From positions 46,766 through 62,251 of the forward strand of contig NVRS01000007.1 in NCBI GenBank assembly GCA_002732685.1: 15,486 nucleotides of DNA, in the 5' to 3' direction. The notes below the pieces were generated by a model. The model ran no database searches and was not told the origin of the DNA. It was given only the letters and a program-made list of their open reading frames with translations. The translations under genes were made by a program, and so were the position numbers. The stretch comes from Robiginitomaculum sp. GTDB taxonomy: Bacteria; Pseudomonadota; Alphaproteobacteria; Caulobacterales; Maricaulaceae. Below are positions 1 to 6,713 of the stretch, piece after piece; position 1 is the stretch's first letter; every line of letters starts with the position of its first letter.

Positions 1-61
1 CAAAAACTCTCGCTTAGCCCAGACTTAAATCTGTCTCATAAGCGCTGACGTCAGACACACT

Positions 62-445
62 ATGGGGTTAGAAACGATCGATTTATTCAAAGGCCTTATT
101 CCTCTTTCCATGAACAATGGTGGTGATGCACCAGGGTGGCTTTCCAATGACAATTTACGTGTGATAGCTTGGGCTGTAAGCTCTTCCGTAGCAGGATTAT
201 TAGTTGGAGTGTGGGCTTATAGGTCGCACATTAGGCCGGGACGACTAGCGAAGCAGGAAGCGGAAATGCAGGACTATTATGGGGTGCCTGCAGTAGCTGA
301 GGTGCCAGAAGTATTAGAGTTGTCTGAGGCAATAGAAGTTTCAGAGGTAGAGGTATCAGAGGCGCCATCTGGGGAAAAAGTTTCAGAGCCGTTTGCGCCA
401 GCTGAGGAACCAGAAGCGCCAGTGACGCCAGAGGAAAACCATTAA
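62..445 (+). CDS. Small single-pass membrane protein with acidic Pro/Glu-rich tail, unknown function
   Basis: This 127-residue protein is not recognised. A hydrophobic segment at about residues 33-52 (IAWAVSSSVAGLLVGVWAY) is followed by basic residues (RSHIRPGR), so the C-terminus is predicted to be cytoplasmic. The last 60 residues are low-complexity and strongly acidic, with repeated VSE/VEVSEAP/EEPEAP units that look like a flexible tail. An in-frame TAA at 26-28 limits the start. ATG 62 is the first possible start, but no Shine-Dalgarno sequence is visible before it. ATG 110 (residue 17, MNNGGDAP) is a real alternative that keeps the whole membrane segment. It is separated by 266 bases from the sigma-factor operon, so a functional link is not implied. 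The reading frame seems real because it is long, has a sensible topology and is uninterrupted. Function unknown. Confidence 0.6.
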   Translation: MGLETIDLFKGLIPLSMNNGGDAPGWLSNDNLRVIAWAVSSSVAGLLVGVWAYRSHIRPGRLAKQEAEMQDYYGVPAVAEVPEVLELSEAIEVSEVEVSEAPSGEKVSEPFAPAEEPEAPVTPEENH

Positions 446-614
446 AACCTAAATGTATATAGCGTTATCAGCTTTAAACTAGTTCATATCTGTTAGCATA
501 GCCCATTACCATCACCCCGTTGTCATGCCTAAACATATTTTTAAGTACGGGCGTTTTATTAGTAATGAATTTTAACCAAGTAATGTTCAATCTGCCCTGT
601 GGGCTAGTAATGGC

Positions 615-643
615 TTGCACTCTTTGAGGGTGGGCAATATACG
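615..643 (+). promoter_or_regulatory. Candidate sigma70-type promoter for the sigma/anti-sigma/receptor operon
   Basis: TTGCAC (615-620) and TATACG (638-643) are separated by 17 bases and lie about 70 bases before the sigma-factor ATG. An equally weak alternative pair is TTGTAA (648-653) with TTTAAA (671-676), also with a 17-base spacer. Each hexamer matches the consensus at about four positions, so either could be chance. The rest of 446-711 holds no supportable gene. Confidence 0.25.
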
Positions 644-711
644 AATGTTGTAATCCTTGACTCCATACGCTTTAAAACGGCAAGTTCTGCGCATACAACA
701 ACGGGGGAAAT

Positions 712-1251
712 ATGTCTCATTCGCAGCGCGATATTTTGACGACGGTATATTTGGAACAAAGACCTGCATTGCTCCGGTTTTTGTGTGCACGAATGCGCAA
801 CCCAGAGCGTGCAGAAGATGTGCTACAAGATGTGTATTTAAAGCTAACGAGATCGAATTTACCCAAGGTTATTGACAATCCGTCGGGGTTTTTATTTCGC
901 ATGGCTTCAAATTTGGCACTTGATCATATTCGCAAAAGCAAACGGGCGCGGCTTCGCGACCAAGCCTGGAGTGATTTGAATAGCGAGAAAGTTGGGAGTG
1001 AGTTTCAATCGGATGCACCTCATGCTGACGATGCACTTATTGCTAAAGAAAGGCTTACAACGCTGAAGGTCAGGTTGCAAACTCTATCACCTAAGGCGAG
1101 GGAAGCGTTTGAGCGACATAAATTTGAAGGCCAATCCTACAAACAAGTCGCAGACCAAATGGGCATTTCCACCGGTACGGTTGGGAAACATTTGAGTAAG
1201 GCTATCAAACATATTATGGAATCTGGTATTGGGGGTGGAAAAAATGAATAA
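712..1251 (+). CDS. FecI-type ECF RNA polymerase sigma factor
   Basis: This 179-residue protein is an extracytoplasmic-function sigma factor of the FecI class and should direct RNA polymerase to the promoter of the linked receptor operon. Region 2 covers about residues 18-80: RFLCARMRNPERAEDVLQDVY, then NPSGFLFRMASNLALDHIRK, the usual core-binding and -10-recognition helices. Region 4 covers about residues 115-170: LSPKAREAF, then YKQVADQMGISTGTVGKHLSKA, the helix-turn-helix that reads the -35 element. There is no extra domain, and the length is normal for the class. The start is supported by a GGGGGA ribosome site at 703-708. The anti-sigma and receptor genes follow on the same strand, the standard FecI-FecR-FecA order for cell-surface signalling. 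The true signal (siderophore, haem, sugar or other ligand) cannot be read from the sequence, so I do not assign the name fecI. Confidence 0.93.
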   Translation: MSHSQRDILTTVYLEQRPALLRFLCARMRNPERAEDVLQDVYLKLTRSNLPKVIDNPSGFLFRMASNLALDHIRKSKRARLRDQAWSDLNSEKVGSEFQSDAPHADDALIAKERLTTLKVRLQTLSPKAREAFERHKFEGQSYKQVADQMGISTGTVGKHLSKAIKHIMESGIGGGKNE

Positions 1252-1366
1252 ATTCATGCAAAATGATGATAGTTTTTGTGGGTGCACTACCTGCGTGGCG
1301 CCGTCAATAGAAATGAATAGAATCATATTTATTACATTTAGCCCGTGTAAAAGGCAGGTAACATGA
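1244..1366 (+). CDS. Putative 40-residue cysteine-containing coupling peptide between sigma and anti-sigma genes
   Basis: A short ORF begins at ATG 1244, inside the last codons of the sigma gene (its TAA is 1249-1251). It ends at TGA 1364-1366, which overlaps the FecR ATG at 1363-1365 as ATGA. A GGTGGA stretch at 1235-1239 stands 4 bases before its ATG and could serve as a ribosome site. The predicted peptide has 40 residues with Cys12, Cys14 and Cys17 (CGCTTC), Cys35, and a short hydrophobic patch (IIFITF). I do not recognise it. It could be a translational coupler that carries ribosomes across an otherwise unusual 111-base gap between the two genes, or a real small metal- or thiol-responsive peptide. 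It could also be a chance frame, since 40 codons is short. The precise overlap at both ends is the only strong argument. Confidence 0.35.
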   Translation: MNKFMQNDDSFCGCTTCVAPSIEMNRIIFITFSPCKRQVT

Positions 1367-2352
1367 CCGAAAACATCGCCATATCAGAACAAATTATTGA
1401 GCAGGCGCGCTCATGGTATGTTCGTTTGGGCTCAGAACAGGCAAATGCTGATGATTGGATATCCTTTACAGAGTGGCTAGAGGAGCACCCGTTGCATGTA
1501 GATGCCTATGACCTAGTGGAGTTGGCGTTACCAGACACCAAAACACCCTTTATGCCAAGTGATGATGTTGATAATGTCGTACCATTTATAGCCAAGCTCA
1601 AAAGTAGTATAACCGCCCCGAAGAATACAACGTTTGTATGGGGACGCTTCGCGGGTATTGCGGCGCTTTTCATTGCCGCTCTCACAGTGTATTATACAAA
1701 CAACACACTCCAGGCCGCTTCTGTGCAGATCTATGCGACCAGAATTGGAGGTCATAAAGAAATCGTGCTTGCGGACGGCACACGTATTAACTTGAATACG
1801 AACACGCAAATTAGCATTGCCCTGAACAAAAAAACAAGAACCGTTACCTTAAAGAACGGAGAGGCATTTTTTGATATAGCGTCGGATAAGAACAGGCCAT
1901 TTATTGTCAATGCGATGGATACAATAATAACTGATGTTGGCACTTCATTTTCGGTTTATGCATCAAATGAGGCTCTTACAGTTTCTGTTGCCGACGGCAT
2001 TGTGGATGTGCAAAGTGCCGCTCAAACAACTCGCCTCACAAAAGGGCAATTGGCAATTCAAAAACGCGGGGACAACAAATTTGTCGTTAACGCTATAGAT
2101 ATTGAAAGTATATCGACATGGAGAGACGATATACTCGTTTTTGAAGATTCTGAACTCTCGATAATAATACCAGAACTTAACCGTTATTTTGAAACGCCGA
2201 TTTTAATTTTGGATCAAAAGGTTGCGGATTTAAAGTTCTCTGGCGTTCTCAATATTAGTGACCAGAACATAATGCTCGAGTCTATGGTCTCGCTCATGCC
2301 AATAAAATCTAAGCTTGATAACGGAAAGTTTATTCTTACCAGTCAAAACTAA
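1363..2352 (+). CDS. FecR-family anti-sigma / sigma-regulator inner-membrane protein
   Basis: This 329-residue protein is a FecR-type transmembrane regulator that relays receptor occupancy from the periplasm to the adjacent ECF sigma factor. Residues about 11-53 form the cytoplasmic sigma-binding N-terminal domain (DUF4880 type: ARSWYVRLGSE, DDWISFTEWLEEHP, AYDLVE). One membrane segment lies at about 96-112 (FAGIAALFIAALTVYYT). The periplasmic FecR domain covers about 120-218 and includes the family motif LADGTRINLNTNT, then GEAFFDIASDKNRPFIV and DVGTSFSV. The C-terminal part (about 250-325) resembles the receptor-binding DUF4974/STN-like region. The start has an AGGCAGG ribosome site 5 bases upstream. 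The stop codon is 5 bases before the receptor gene, so the two are certainly co-transcribed. Confidence 0.92.
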   Translation: MTENIAISEQIIEQARSWYVRLGSEQANADDWISFTEWLEEHPLHVDAYDLVELALPDTKTPFMPSDDVDNVVPFIAKLKSSITAPKNTTFVWGRFAGIAALFIAALTVYYTNNTLQAASVQIYATRIGGHKEIVLADGTRINLNTNTQISIALNKKTRTVTLKNGEAFFDIASDKNRPFIVNAMDTIITDVGTSFSVYASNEALTVSVADGIVDVQSAAQTTRLTKGQLAIQKRGDNKFVVNAIDIESISTWRDDILVFEDSELSIIIPELNRYFETPILILDQKVADLKFSGVLNISDQNIMLESMVSLMPIKSKLDNGKFILTSQN

Positions 2353-2357
2353 ACCCA

Positions 2358-4877
2358 ATGCCAGAGTTTACCTTAACATTTCAAAATCAGGGGCGCCGCA
2401 TAGTTACGGCGTTCGTTTTAATGAGCGTGATAGTATATGGGAAAACTTCTGCTAATGCTTTGGACGCGGTCCCAATAAACCTACCGGCTCAGTCGCTTGA
2501 TAAAGACATTCGCGACTTAGCCCGGCAAACAGGGATTACGATTAGTTTCTCTCGCCGCGCCTTTAAAAAACATGAAAGAGATGCATTTGAAGGTAATTTT
2601 ACGCCCGCTGCAAGCTTGGAAGTATTATTGAAGGGTACGGGCTACACATATCAATTTGTCAATGAAAATACTGTGCGAATTTTCAAAATAAAACCCAAAA
2701 AGAGCGTCCAAAAAACAAAGCCAAACAAAACTAAAATGCAAGATCCTGTGCGAAGAAGAGGTGTAACTCCTACTCCACGAATTGGTAATGACGAAATTAT
2801 TGTCACCGCAAATAAGCGCACTCATTTTGAGGTTCTACAATCAGCACCCTATAGTGCCAGTGTGATTTCAGGCAATATGCTTAAGACATTAGGCGTTATA
2901 GATAGCCAGTCTTTATCCTTACATATAGCCGGTGTCGAAATGACGAATTTGGGATCAAGTCGTAACAAACTCTCTGTTCGCGGCATTTCAGACGGCGCTT
3001 TTAACGGCCGAGTGCAAGCAACTGTCGGCGTATATTTTAACAACACGCCAATTAATTTTAATGCACCTTACCCGGAAATTCCCCTGATTGATATTGAGAG
3101 TGTGGAGGTCCTACGAGGCCCGCAAGGCTCGCTCTATGGCGCTGGCTCCATTGGCGGCATTTATCATATTTCAACGAAATCCCCGGACCTGAGAAGTAAA
3201 TCTGCCTGGATAGAAACAGACGTGTCGACGACTCGCACAGGTGGCATAAATACAGGGTTTATGGGTATGGCCAACCTTCCGCTTGTGGAGGACAAAGTTG
3301 GTGTGCGCGCAGTTGCGTATGTGATAGATAATAGCGGCTATATTGATGATATTAAACTTGGGATTAAAGACGTTAATAGTACAACAATTAGAGGCGGACG
3401 CATTAGCGGGTTATGGCAAATATCTCCTGATTGGAGCCTTAATCTTGGGGCCGCTTATCACGATGTGAACACTAACGACACACAATATGCACTTGGGTCC
3501 TTACCCCGACTGCAAAGAGCAAACTATCTTCGGGAACCCCATCATGACGATTTGTTACATCTCCATTTTTATATTGAAGGTGACATGCAGTGGGGAAATA
3601 TTAAATCAACAACTTCATGGATCAACCGTTCTATAACGGACCAATTTGATGCGTCATTGTCTTTACCTGCCAATTTCAGCCGAGCGGTGGAACCAACACA
3701 GTATTCAGAAGAGCGAGACATTAATTTTTTCTCACATGAAACAATATTTAATGTAGATATTAATGATAATTTGGATGTGTTACTTGGTGGGTTTATAAAA
3801 CATGCCAATATTGATTATCAATCTGATTATAGCATATTGGGCATTACGGCGACAGATCTTGAAAATTTATACAATGAAAGTAGAAACGATACGTCTACCC
3901 ATTACGGTGTATTTGGCGAAGTAGATTTAGTGTTGACTGACAAGCTTGAAATGAGCGTTGGGGTGCGTTGGTTTGATGAACACTTAAACACAGATACATT
4001 GATTAATGATTTTGAGCAGCCCAAATTTTCAATCGCCGGCGAAAAAAAAGACAATGATATATTACCACGCTTCAACATTGGGTATCAATTTACTAAAGAT
4101 GCCTATTTATATGGACTTGCGACTGTCGGCTACCGAGTTGGAGGCCTGAATACTGGGAATTCTGTTAATTCTTTGGCATCACCAAGCTTTGAGGCAAAGC
4201 TAAGTGAAGAAGATGATGATGAAAATTTATCAATTTTCGAATCTGACGTTATCACAATGTTCGAGCTTGGCGGAAAAACGCGTTGGTTAAATGACGCGTT
4301 AATCGTTAATGCCAGTATTTTTTATGTGAATTGGAAAAATATTCAAACAGAACATATTCTTGCTGATGGTTTTTCCAACGTTTTAAATGCAGGCGATGCG
4401 ACCAATTTAGGGTATGATTTTGAAGTGTTATATCATCCGACATTAAGCATAGACATCCAAGCAAACTTAACGGTCAATGATCCAGATTTCGTCAATATCA
4501 ACCCTGCGCTCGGAGCAAATATAGATGGGAAGCATTTACCGCGCATTCCCAATTTTTCCGGTGGTGTCATCATGACTTTCCGTAAACCTATAACAACGAC
4601 ATGGAATTCGTCCTGGAGCATAGATTATGCTTATACAGGAGCATCACAGCTTAGCTTTGCGCCTAGTGATGATTTATCTATGGGCAATAATCATTATTTA
4701 AATGCGCGCGCTAGTTTTGCCAATGATTCTTGGCAAGTCGAAGGTTTCGTAACCAACCTTCTCGATGACAAATCCAACACATTTGCCTTTGGGAACCCCT
4801 TTACATTCCGACTGCAAAAACACATTACTCCCCAGCGCCCTCGTACAATTGGCGTACGGATTAGGCGCCAATTTTAA
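2358..4877 (+). CDS. TonB-dependent outer-membrane receptor with N-terminal STN signalling domain
   Basis: This 839-residue protein is a FecA-like transducer. A signal peptide (about 1-34; RR, hydrophobic core, then SANA before LDAV) is followed by an STN domain (about 37-111) that contacts the FecR partner in the periplasm. A Lys-rich linker (112-130) leads to the plug domain (about 145-275), which begins near DEIIVTANKR and contains LSVRGISDG, VGVYFNNTPI and the hallmark VEVLRGPQGSLYGAGSIGG. The rest is a 22-strand-type beta barrel ending in an aromatic C-terminal strand (GVRIRRQF), as required for BAM assembly. It uses TonB/ExbBD energy to import a bound substrate. The substrate is unknown: general plug and barrel features resemble carbohydrate or siderophore receptors of aquatic Proteobacteria. 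An acidic run (EEDDDEN, near residue 618) probably lies in a loop. Confidence 0.93.
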   Translation: MPEFTLTFQNQGRRIVTAFVLMSVIVYGKTSANALDAVPINLPAQSLDKDIRDLARQTGITISFSRRAFKKHERDAFEGNFTPAASLEVLLKGTGYTYQFVNENTVRIFKIKPKKSVQKTKPNKTKMQDPVRRRGVTPTPRIGNDEIIVTANKRTHFEVLQSAPYSASVISGNMLKTLGVIDSQSLSLHIAGVEMTNLGSSRNKLSVRGISDGAFNGRVQATVGVYFNNTPINFNAPYPEIPLIDIESVEVLRGPQGSLYGAGSIGGIYHISTKSPDLRSKSAWIETDVSTTRTGGINTGFMGMANLPLVEDKVGVRAVAYVIDNSGYIDDIKLGIKDVNSTTIRGGRISGLWQISPDWSLNLGAAYHDVNTNDTQYALGSLPRLQRANYLREPHHDDLLHLHFYIEGDMQWGNIKSTTSWINRSITDQFDASLSLPANFSRAVEPTQYSEERDINFFSHETIFNVDINDNLDVLLGGFIKHANIDYQSDYSILGITATDLENLYNESRNDTSTHYGVFGEVDLVLTDKLEMSVGVRWFDEHLNTDTLINDFEQPKFSIAGEKKDNDILPRFNIGYQFTKDAYLYGLATVGYRVGGLNTGNSVNSLASPSFEAKLSEEDDDENLSIFESDVITMFELGGKTRWLNDALIVNASIFYVNWKNIQTEHILADGFSNVLNAGDATNLGYDFEVLYHPTLSIDIQANLTVNDPDFVNINPALGANIDGKHLPRIPNFSGGVIMTFRKPITTTWNSSWSIDYAYTGASQLSFAPSDDLSMGNNHYLNARASFANDSWQVEGFVTNLLDDKSNTFAFGNPFTFRLQKHITPQRPRTIGVRIRRQF

Positions 4878-4883
4878 GGCGCC
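4864..4883 (+). repeat. GC-rich hairpin spanning the receptor stop codon
   Basis: Two copies of GGCGCC (4864-4869 and 4878-4883) surround AATTTTAA, which includes the receptor TAA at 4875-4877. The RNA could form a six-pair GC stem. No U-run follows, so it is not a classic terminator. It may protect the mRNA 3' end or be incidental. Confidence 0.3.
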
Positions 4884-4981
4884 GTTAGATCGATATAATC
4901 TAACCACAAAAAGTGGATTTTATTAATCTCAAAAATATTGAAAACATTATGGTAGTCTCCAGCGCTTGGCAGCGTCTCTAC

Positions 4982-5006
4982 ATTAACGGACAAATTTGCC
5001 GTTAAT
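4982..5006 (+). promoter_or_regulatory. Near-perfect 24-base dyad upstream of the Asp-tail protein gene
   Basis: The outer arms ATTAACGG (4982-4989) and CCGTTAAT (4999-5006) are exact inverted copies. The centre CAAATTTG (4991-4998) is itself palindromic. Only A4990 is unpaired. The element ends 25 bases before the start codon. It could be an operator for a dimeric repressor or a 5' UTR hairpin. I see no convincing -35/-10 pair from which to decide. Confidence 0.45.
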
Positions 5007-5031
5007 AATATATAGAATTTGGGAGAAAATA

Positions 5032-5553
5032 ATGACACATCGAGTAAAAATGGTGGCGGCGCTTATGACTTTAACGGCCGGGTTGTGCTTGGCACCACTC
5101 GCAAGCGCACAAGAGGCGTACCGCAATAATTTTAGCAGTAACAATAACAATGTTAGCACGACGGCAGGCATGCATTTGACTATTCCTTTTGGCGGAAAGA
5201 ATTCTGAACGCGTGGTTGATAGAGCGCGGGTTGGCCTCATGCTCAATATGACGCGCGAATATAATGATCGTAATTTTTATACGCCGCAACGTGTAAATAC
5301 GAGCTTGTTAGATTTTGGCATGCAGTTTGATGGACGTCCAACTATGCTAATGGGTGGAGAAGATATCTATACGCCATTGTTTACTCCGCTCAATGCGAAT
5401 GAAATTGGTGTTGCTGGTACGGGAGTGTCCAAAAACACAATACTCGTTCTCGCTGGTGGTGCTTTAGCTATTGGTGCAGCAGTCGCCCTGTCAAGTGGTG
5501 GTGACAATGACAACGATGGATCAGATAATGACCGTGACGGTGATGATGATTAG
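5032..5553 (+). CDS. Exported protein with hydrophobic C-terminal segment and Asp-rich tail, unknown function
   Basis: The chosen start is ATG 5032, giving 173 residues. It has a GGGAGA ribosome site 6 bases before it and opens a clean signal peptide (MTHRVKMVAALMTLTAGLCL, then APLASA before QEAYR). A TTG 12 codons earlier is less likely because it would put charged residues before the signal. The mature part starts with an Asn/Ser-rich stretch (NNFSSNNNN), then HLTIPFGGK and RARVGLMLNM, which look like beta strands. Near the end is a small-residue hydrophobic segment (ILVLAGGALAIGAAVALSSGG, about residues 133-153), followed by about 16 residues dominated by Asp (DNDNDGSDNDRDGDDD). The acidic tail could bind cations or keep the C-terminus in the periplasm. 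I do not recognise a family. It stands alone, with a dyad upstream and a terminator downstream. Confidence 0.75.
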   Translation: MTHRVKMVAALMTLTAGLCLAPLASAQEAYRNNFSSNNNNVSTTAGMHLTIPFGGKNSERVVDRARVGLMLNMTREYNDRNFYTPQRVNTSLLDFGMQFDGRPTMLMGGEDIYTPLFTPLNANEIGVAGTGVSKNTILVLAGGALAIGAAVALSSGGDNDNDGSDNDRDGDDD

Positions 5554-5583
5554 GTAATCCAATCAAACTAACTAACTATTCTT

Positions 5584-5618
5584 AAGCCGGATGTTTACTT
5601 TAAACTTCCGGTTTTTTT
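5584..5618 (+). terminator. Rho-independent terminator
   Basis: AAGCCGGA pairs with TTCCGGTTT through eight positions including one G-U, and the inner GTTT/AAAC extend the stem around a T-T mismatch. A run of seven T follows (5612-5618). It lies 30 bases after the Asp-tail gene and closes that transcript. On the opposite strand there is no matching U-run. Confidence 0.85.
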
Positions 5619-5622
5619 GTGG

Positions 5623-5647
5623 CAATGGTAAGGAAACCTTACCATTG
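5623..5647. repeat. Perfect 11-bp inverted repeat with 3-base loop
   Basis: CAATGGTAAGG (5623-5633) and CCTTACCATTG (5637-5647) are exact inverted copies around AAA. It immediately follows the terminator and lies between convergent genes. Neither strand shows a U-run after it, so it is not an obvious terminator. It may be an RNA 3' processing hairpin or a REP-like element. The region 5648-5780 holds nothing else supportable. Confidence 0.6.
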
Positions 5648-5780
5648 GTTATTAAAATCTACCGGGCTAAAATGATTGGTTGTAGGGAACAATTCATCTG
5701 GAACTGCCATCTTATCTCATAGATGCGATTTATTTTTTTAAGGTTGTTCGAGTTTATGCTTATGCTTTATAGGAGAGAAC

Positions 5781-6650
5781 TCAGCGAATACACCAAGCCT
5801 TAATTTTCTCAGAAGTTAAAAAACCTTCTGCCTCAACCCCCTGAAGCATTGCTAGCGTTGATAAGATTCCAGCTTCCATACAAGTAGGCGCAGATACAGT
5901 GACAGAGCGCGGTGGGTTTTCTACAGGCCAACCCGTTAGCGGATCTAATATGTGGCTATATCGTTTACCGTCTTTAAGCAAAAACCTCTGCGCGTCCCCG
6001 CTCGTCGCCAGTGCTCCATCTGTAAGCGCAAGTACGCCTTCTTTATTGCCCTGAACATCTACTGATTGTAAGGTTATTTGCCACGGGGTATTGTCTTGAA
6101 GCGGTCCGCTGACACGCAAATCTCCGCCAAAGTTAACCAAAATTGGTAGATCAGTTACTGCTTTAACGGCGAGTAAGGCGCGATCAACCGCATATTCTTT
6201 ACCAATGCCGCCGAAATCAATTTCCATACCAGGTTTTAAAGTTAAATATGGATTTTCCCAAACAACGCCCCCCCAACCGATTAATGGCAGGAGCTTGTCT
6301 ATATCATGCTGCGTTGGAATATTATCCGAGCCATCATACTTCCATGCGTGCCGCAATATGCCAGACGTTATATCAAATTGCCGATTACTAAGTTCAAAGC
6401 AGCGCTGGGCGTAATCAAGGAGTTGAGCTGTTTCACTATCCACATGAACTGCTTTACCGTTTGCCGTGTTAATTTGGTTTATTATAGTGTCGTTTTGATA
6501 ACGGCTATATTTAGCTTCAATACGCTGTGCTTCTGTTTGAACAATATCGCCAAGACGCTGCAGTAAATCAGGGTTACCGAACTCAACACGCAACTCACAC
6601 GGCGATGCCATCGCGCGGAAAGAATAGGTGTTTATATTGGGTCTAATCAT
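5781..6650 (-). CDS. apbE: ApbE-family FAD:protein FMN transferase
   Basis: ApbE enzymes split FAD and attach FMN covalently to a Ser/Thr of a partner protein, in an Mg-dependent reaction. I chose ATG 6650 (289 residues). The longer GTG start at 6677 lies inside a strong hairpin and adds no conserved sequence. Family motifs present are MASPCEL (14-20), FDITSG (92-97), IDFGGIGKEYAVD (144-156), NFGGDLRVSG (173-182), TSGD (216-219) and HILDPLTG (233-240). One oddity is the last motif, usually A-D-x-x-[AS]-T. It reads A260-G261-I-L-S-T265, so the Asp that, to my knowledge, helps hold Mg in characterised members is Gly, while the Thr is kept. No signal peptide or lipobox is visible, although ApbE usually acts outside the cytoplasm. 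It is the last gene of the thioredoxin-DUF4266-DUF3570 operon. Confidence 0.9.
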   Translation of the reverse strand: MIRPNINTYSFRAMASPCELRVEFGNPDLLQRLGDIVQTEAQRIEAKYSRYQNDTIINQINTANGKAVHVDSETAQLLDYAQRCFELSNRQFDITSGILRHAWKYDGSDNIPTQHDIDKLLPLIGWGGVVWENPYLTLKPGMEIDFGGIGKEYAVDRALLAVKAVTDLPILVNFGGDLRVSGPLQDNTPWQITLQSVDVQGNKEGVLALTDGALATSGDAQRFLLKDGKRYSHILDPLTGWPVENPPRSVTVSAPTCMEAGILSTLAMLQGVEAEGFLTSEKIKAWCIR

Positions 6651-6660
6651 TTTCCAACAT

Positions 6661-6704
6661 CTCAAAGCCCAAGGCACCTGAAGGGGGTATGCCTTGGGCT
6701 TGAG
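6661..6704 (-). repeat. Long hairpin between the DUF3570 gene and apbE
   Basis: The arms at 6661-6676 and 6690-6704 pair over 15 positions with a single extra base (core GCCCAAGGCA / TGCCTTGGGC) and a 13-base loop. It lies in the 63-base gap between the outer-membrane protein gene and apbE, ending 11 bases before the apbE ATG. It has no U-run on the minus strand. It is likely an intercistronic RNA structure that stabilises the upstream message or lowers apbE translation, rather than a terminator. Confidence 0.65.
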
Positions 6705-6713
6705 ATCTATACT

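Noticed and set aside
1..48. C-terminal end of an upstream gene (frame 1, stop TGA 46-48)
   Set aside because: Fifteen codons without a stop at the window edge is not evidence enough.
712..4877. Assigning the receptor to ferric citrate (fecI/fecR/fecA)
   Set aside because: The architecture is FecIRA-like but nothing in the plug or barrel identifies the ligand.
4904..4925. Terminator after the TonB receptor (CCAC-AAAAA-GTGG then ATTTTATT)
   Set aside because: The stem is only four pairs and the T-run is broken, so it is too weak to call.
6651..6677. GTG start for ApbE giving nine more residues
   Set aside because: The codons lie inside a strong hairpin and add no family sequence. ATG 6650 is preferred.
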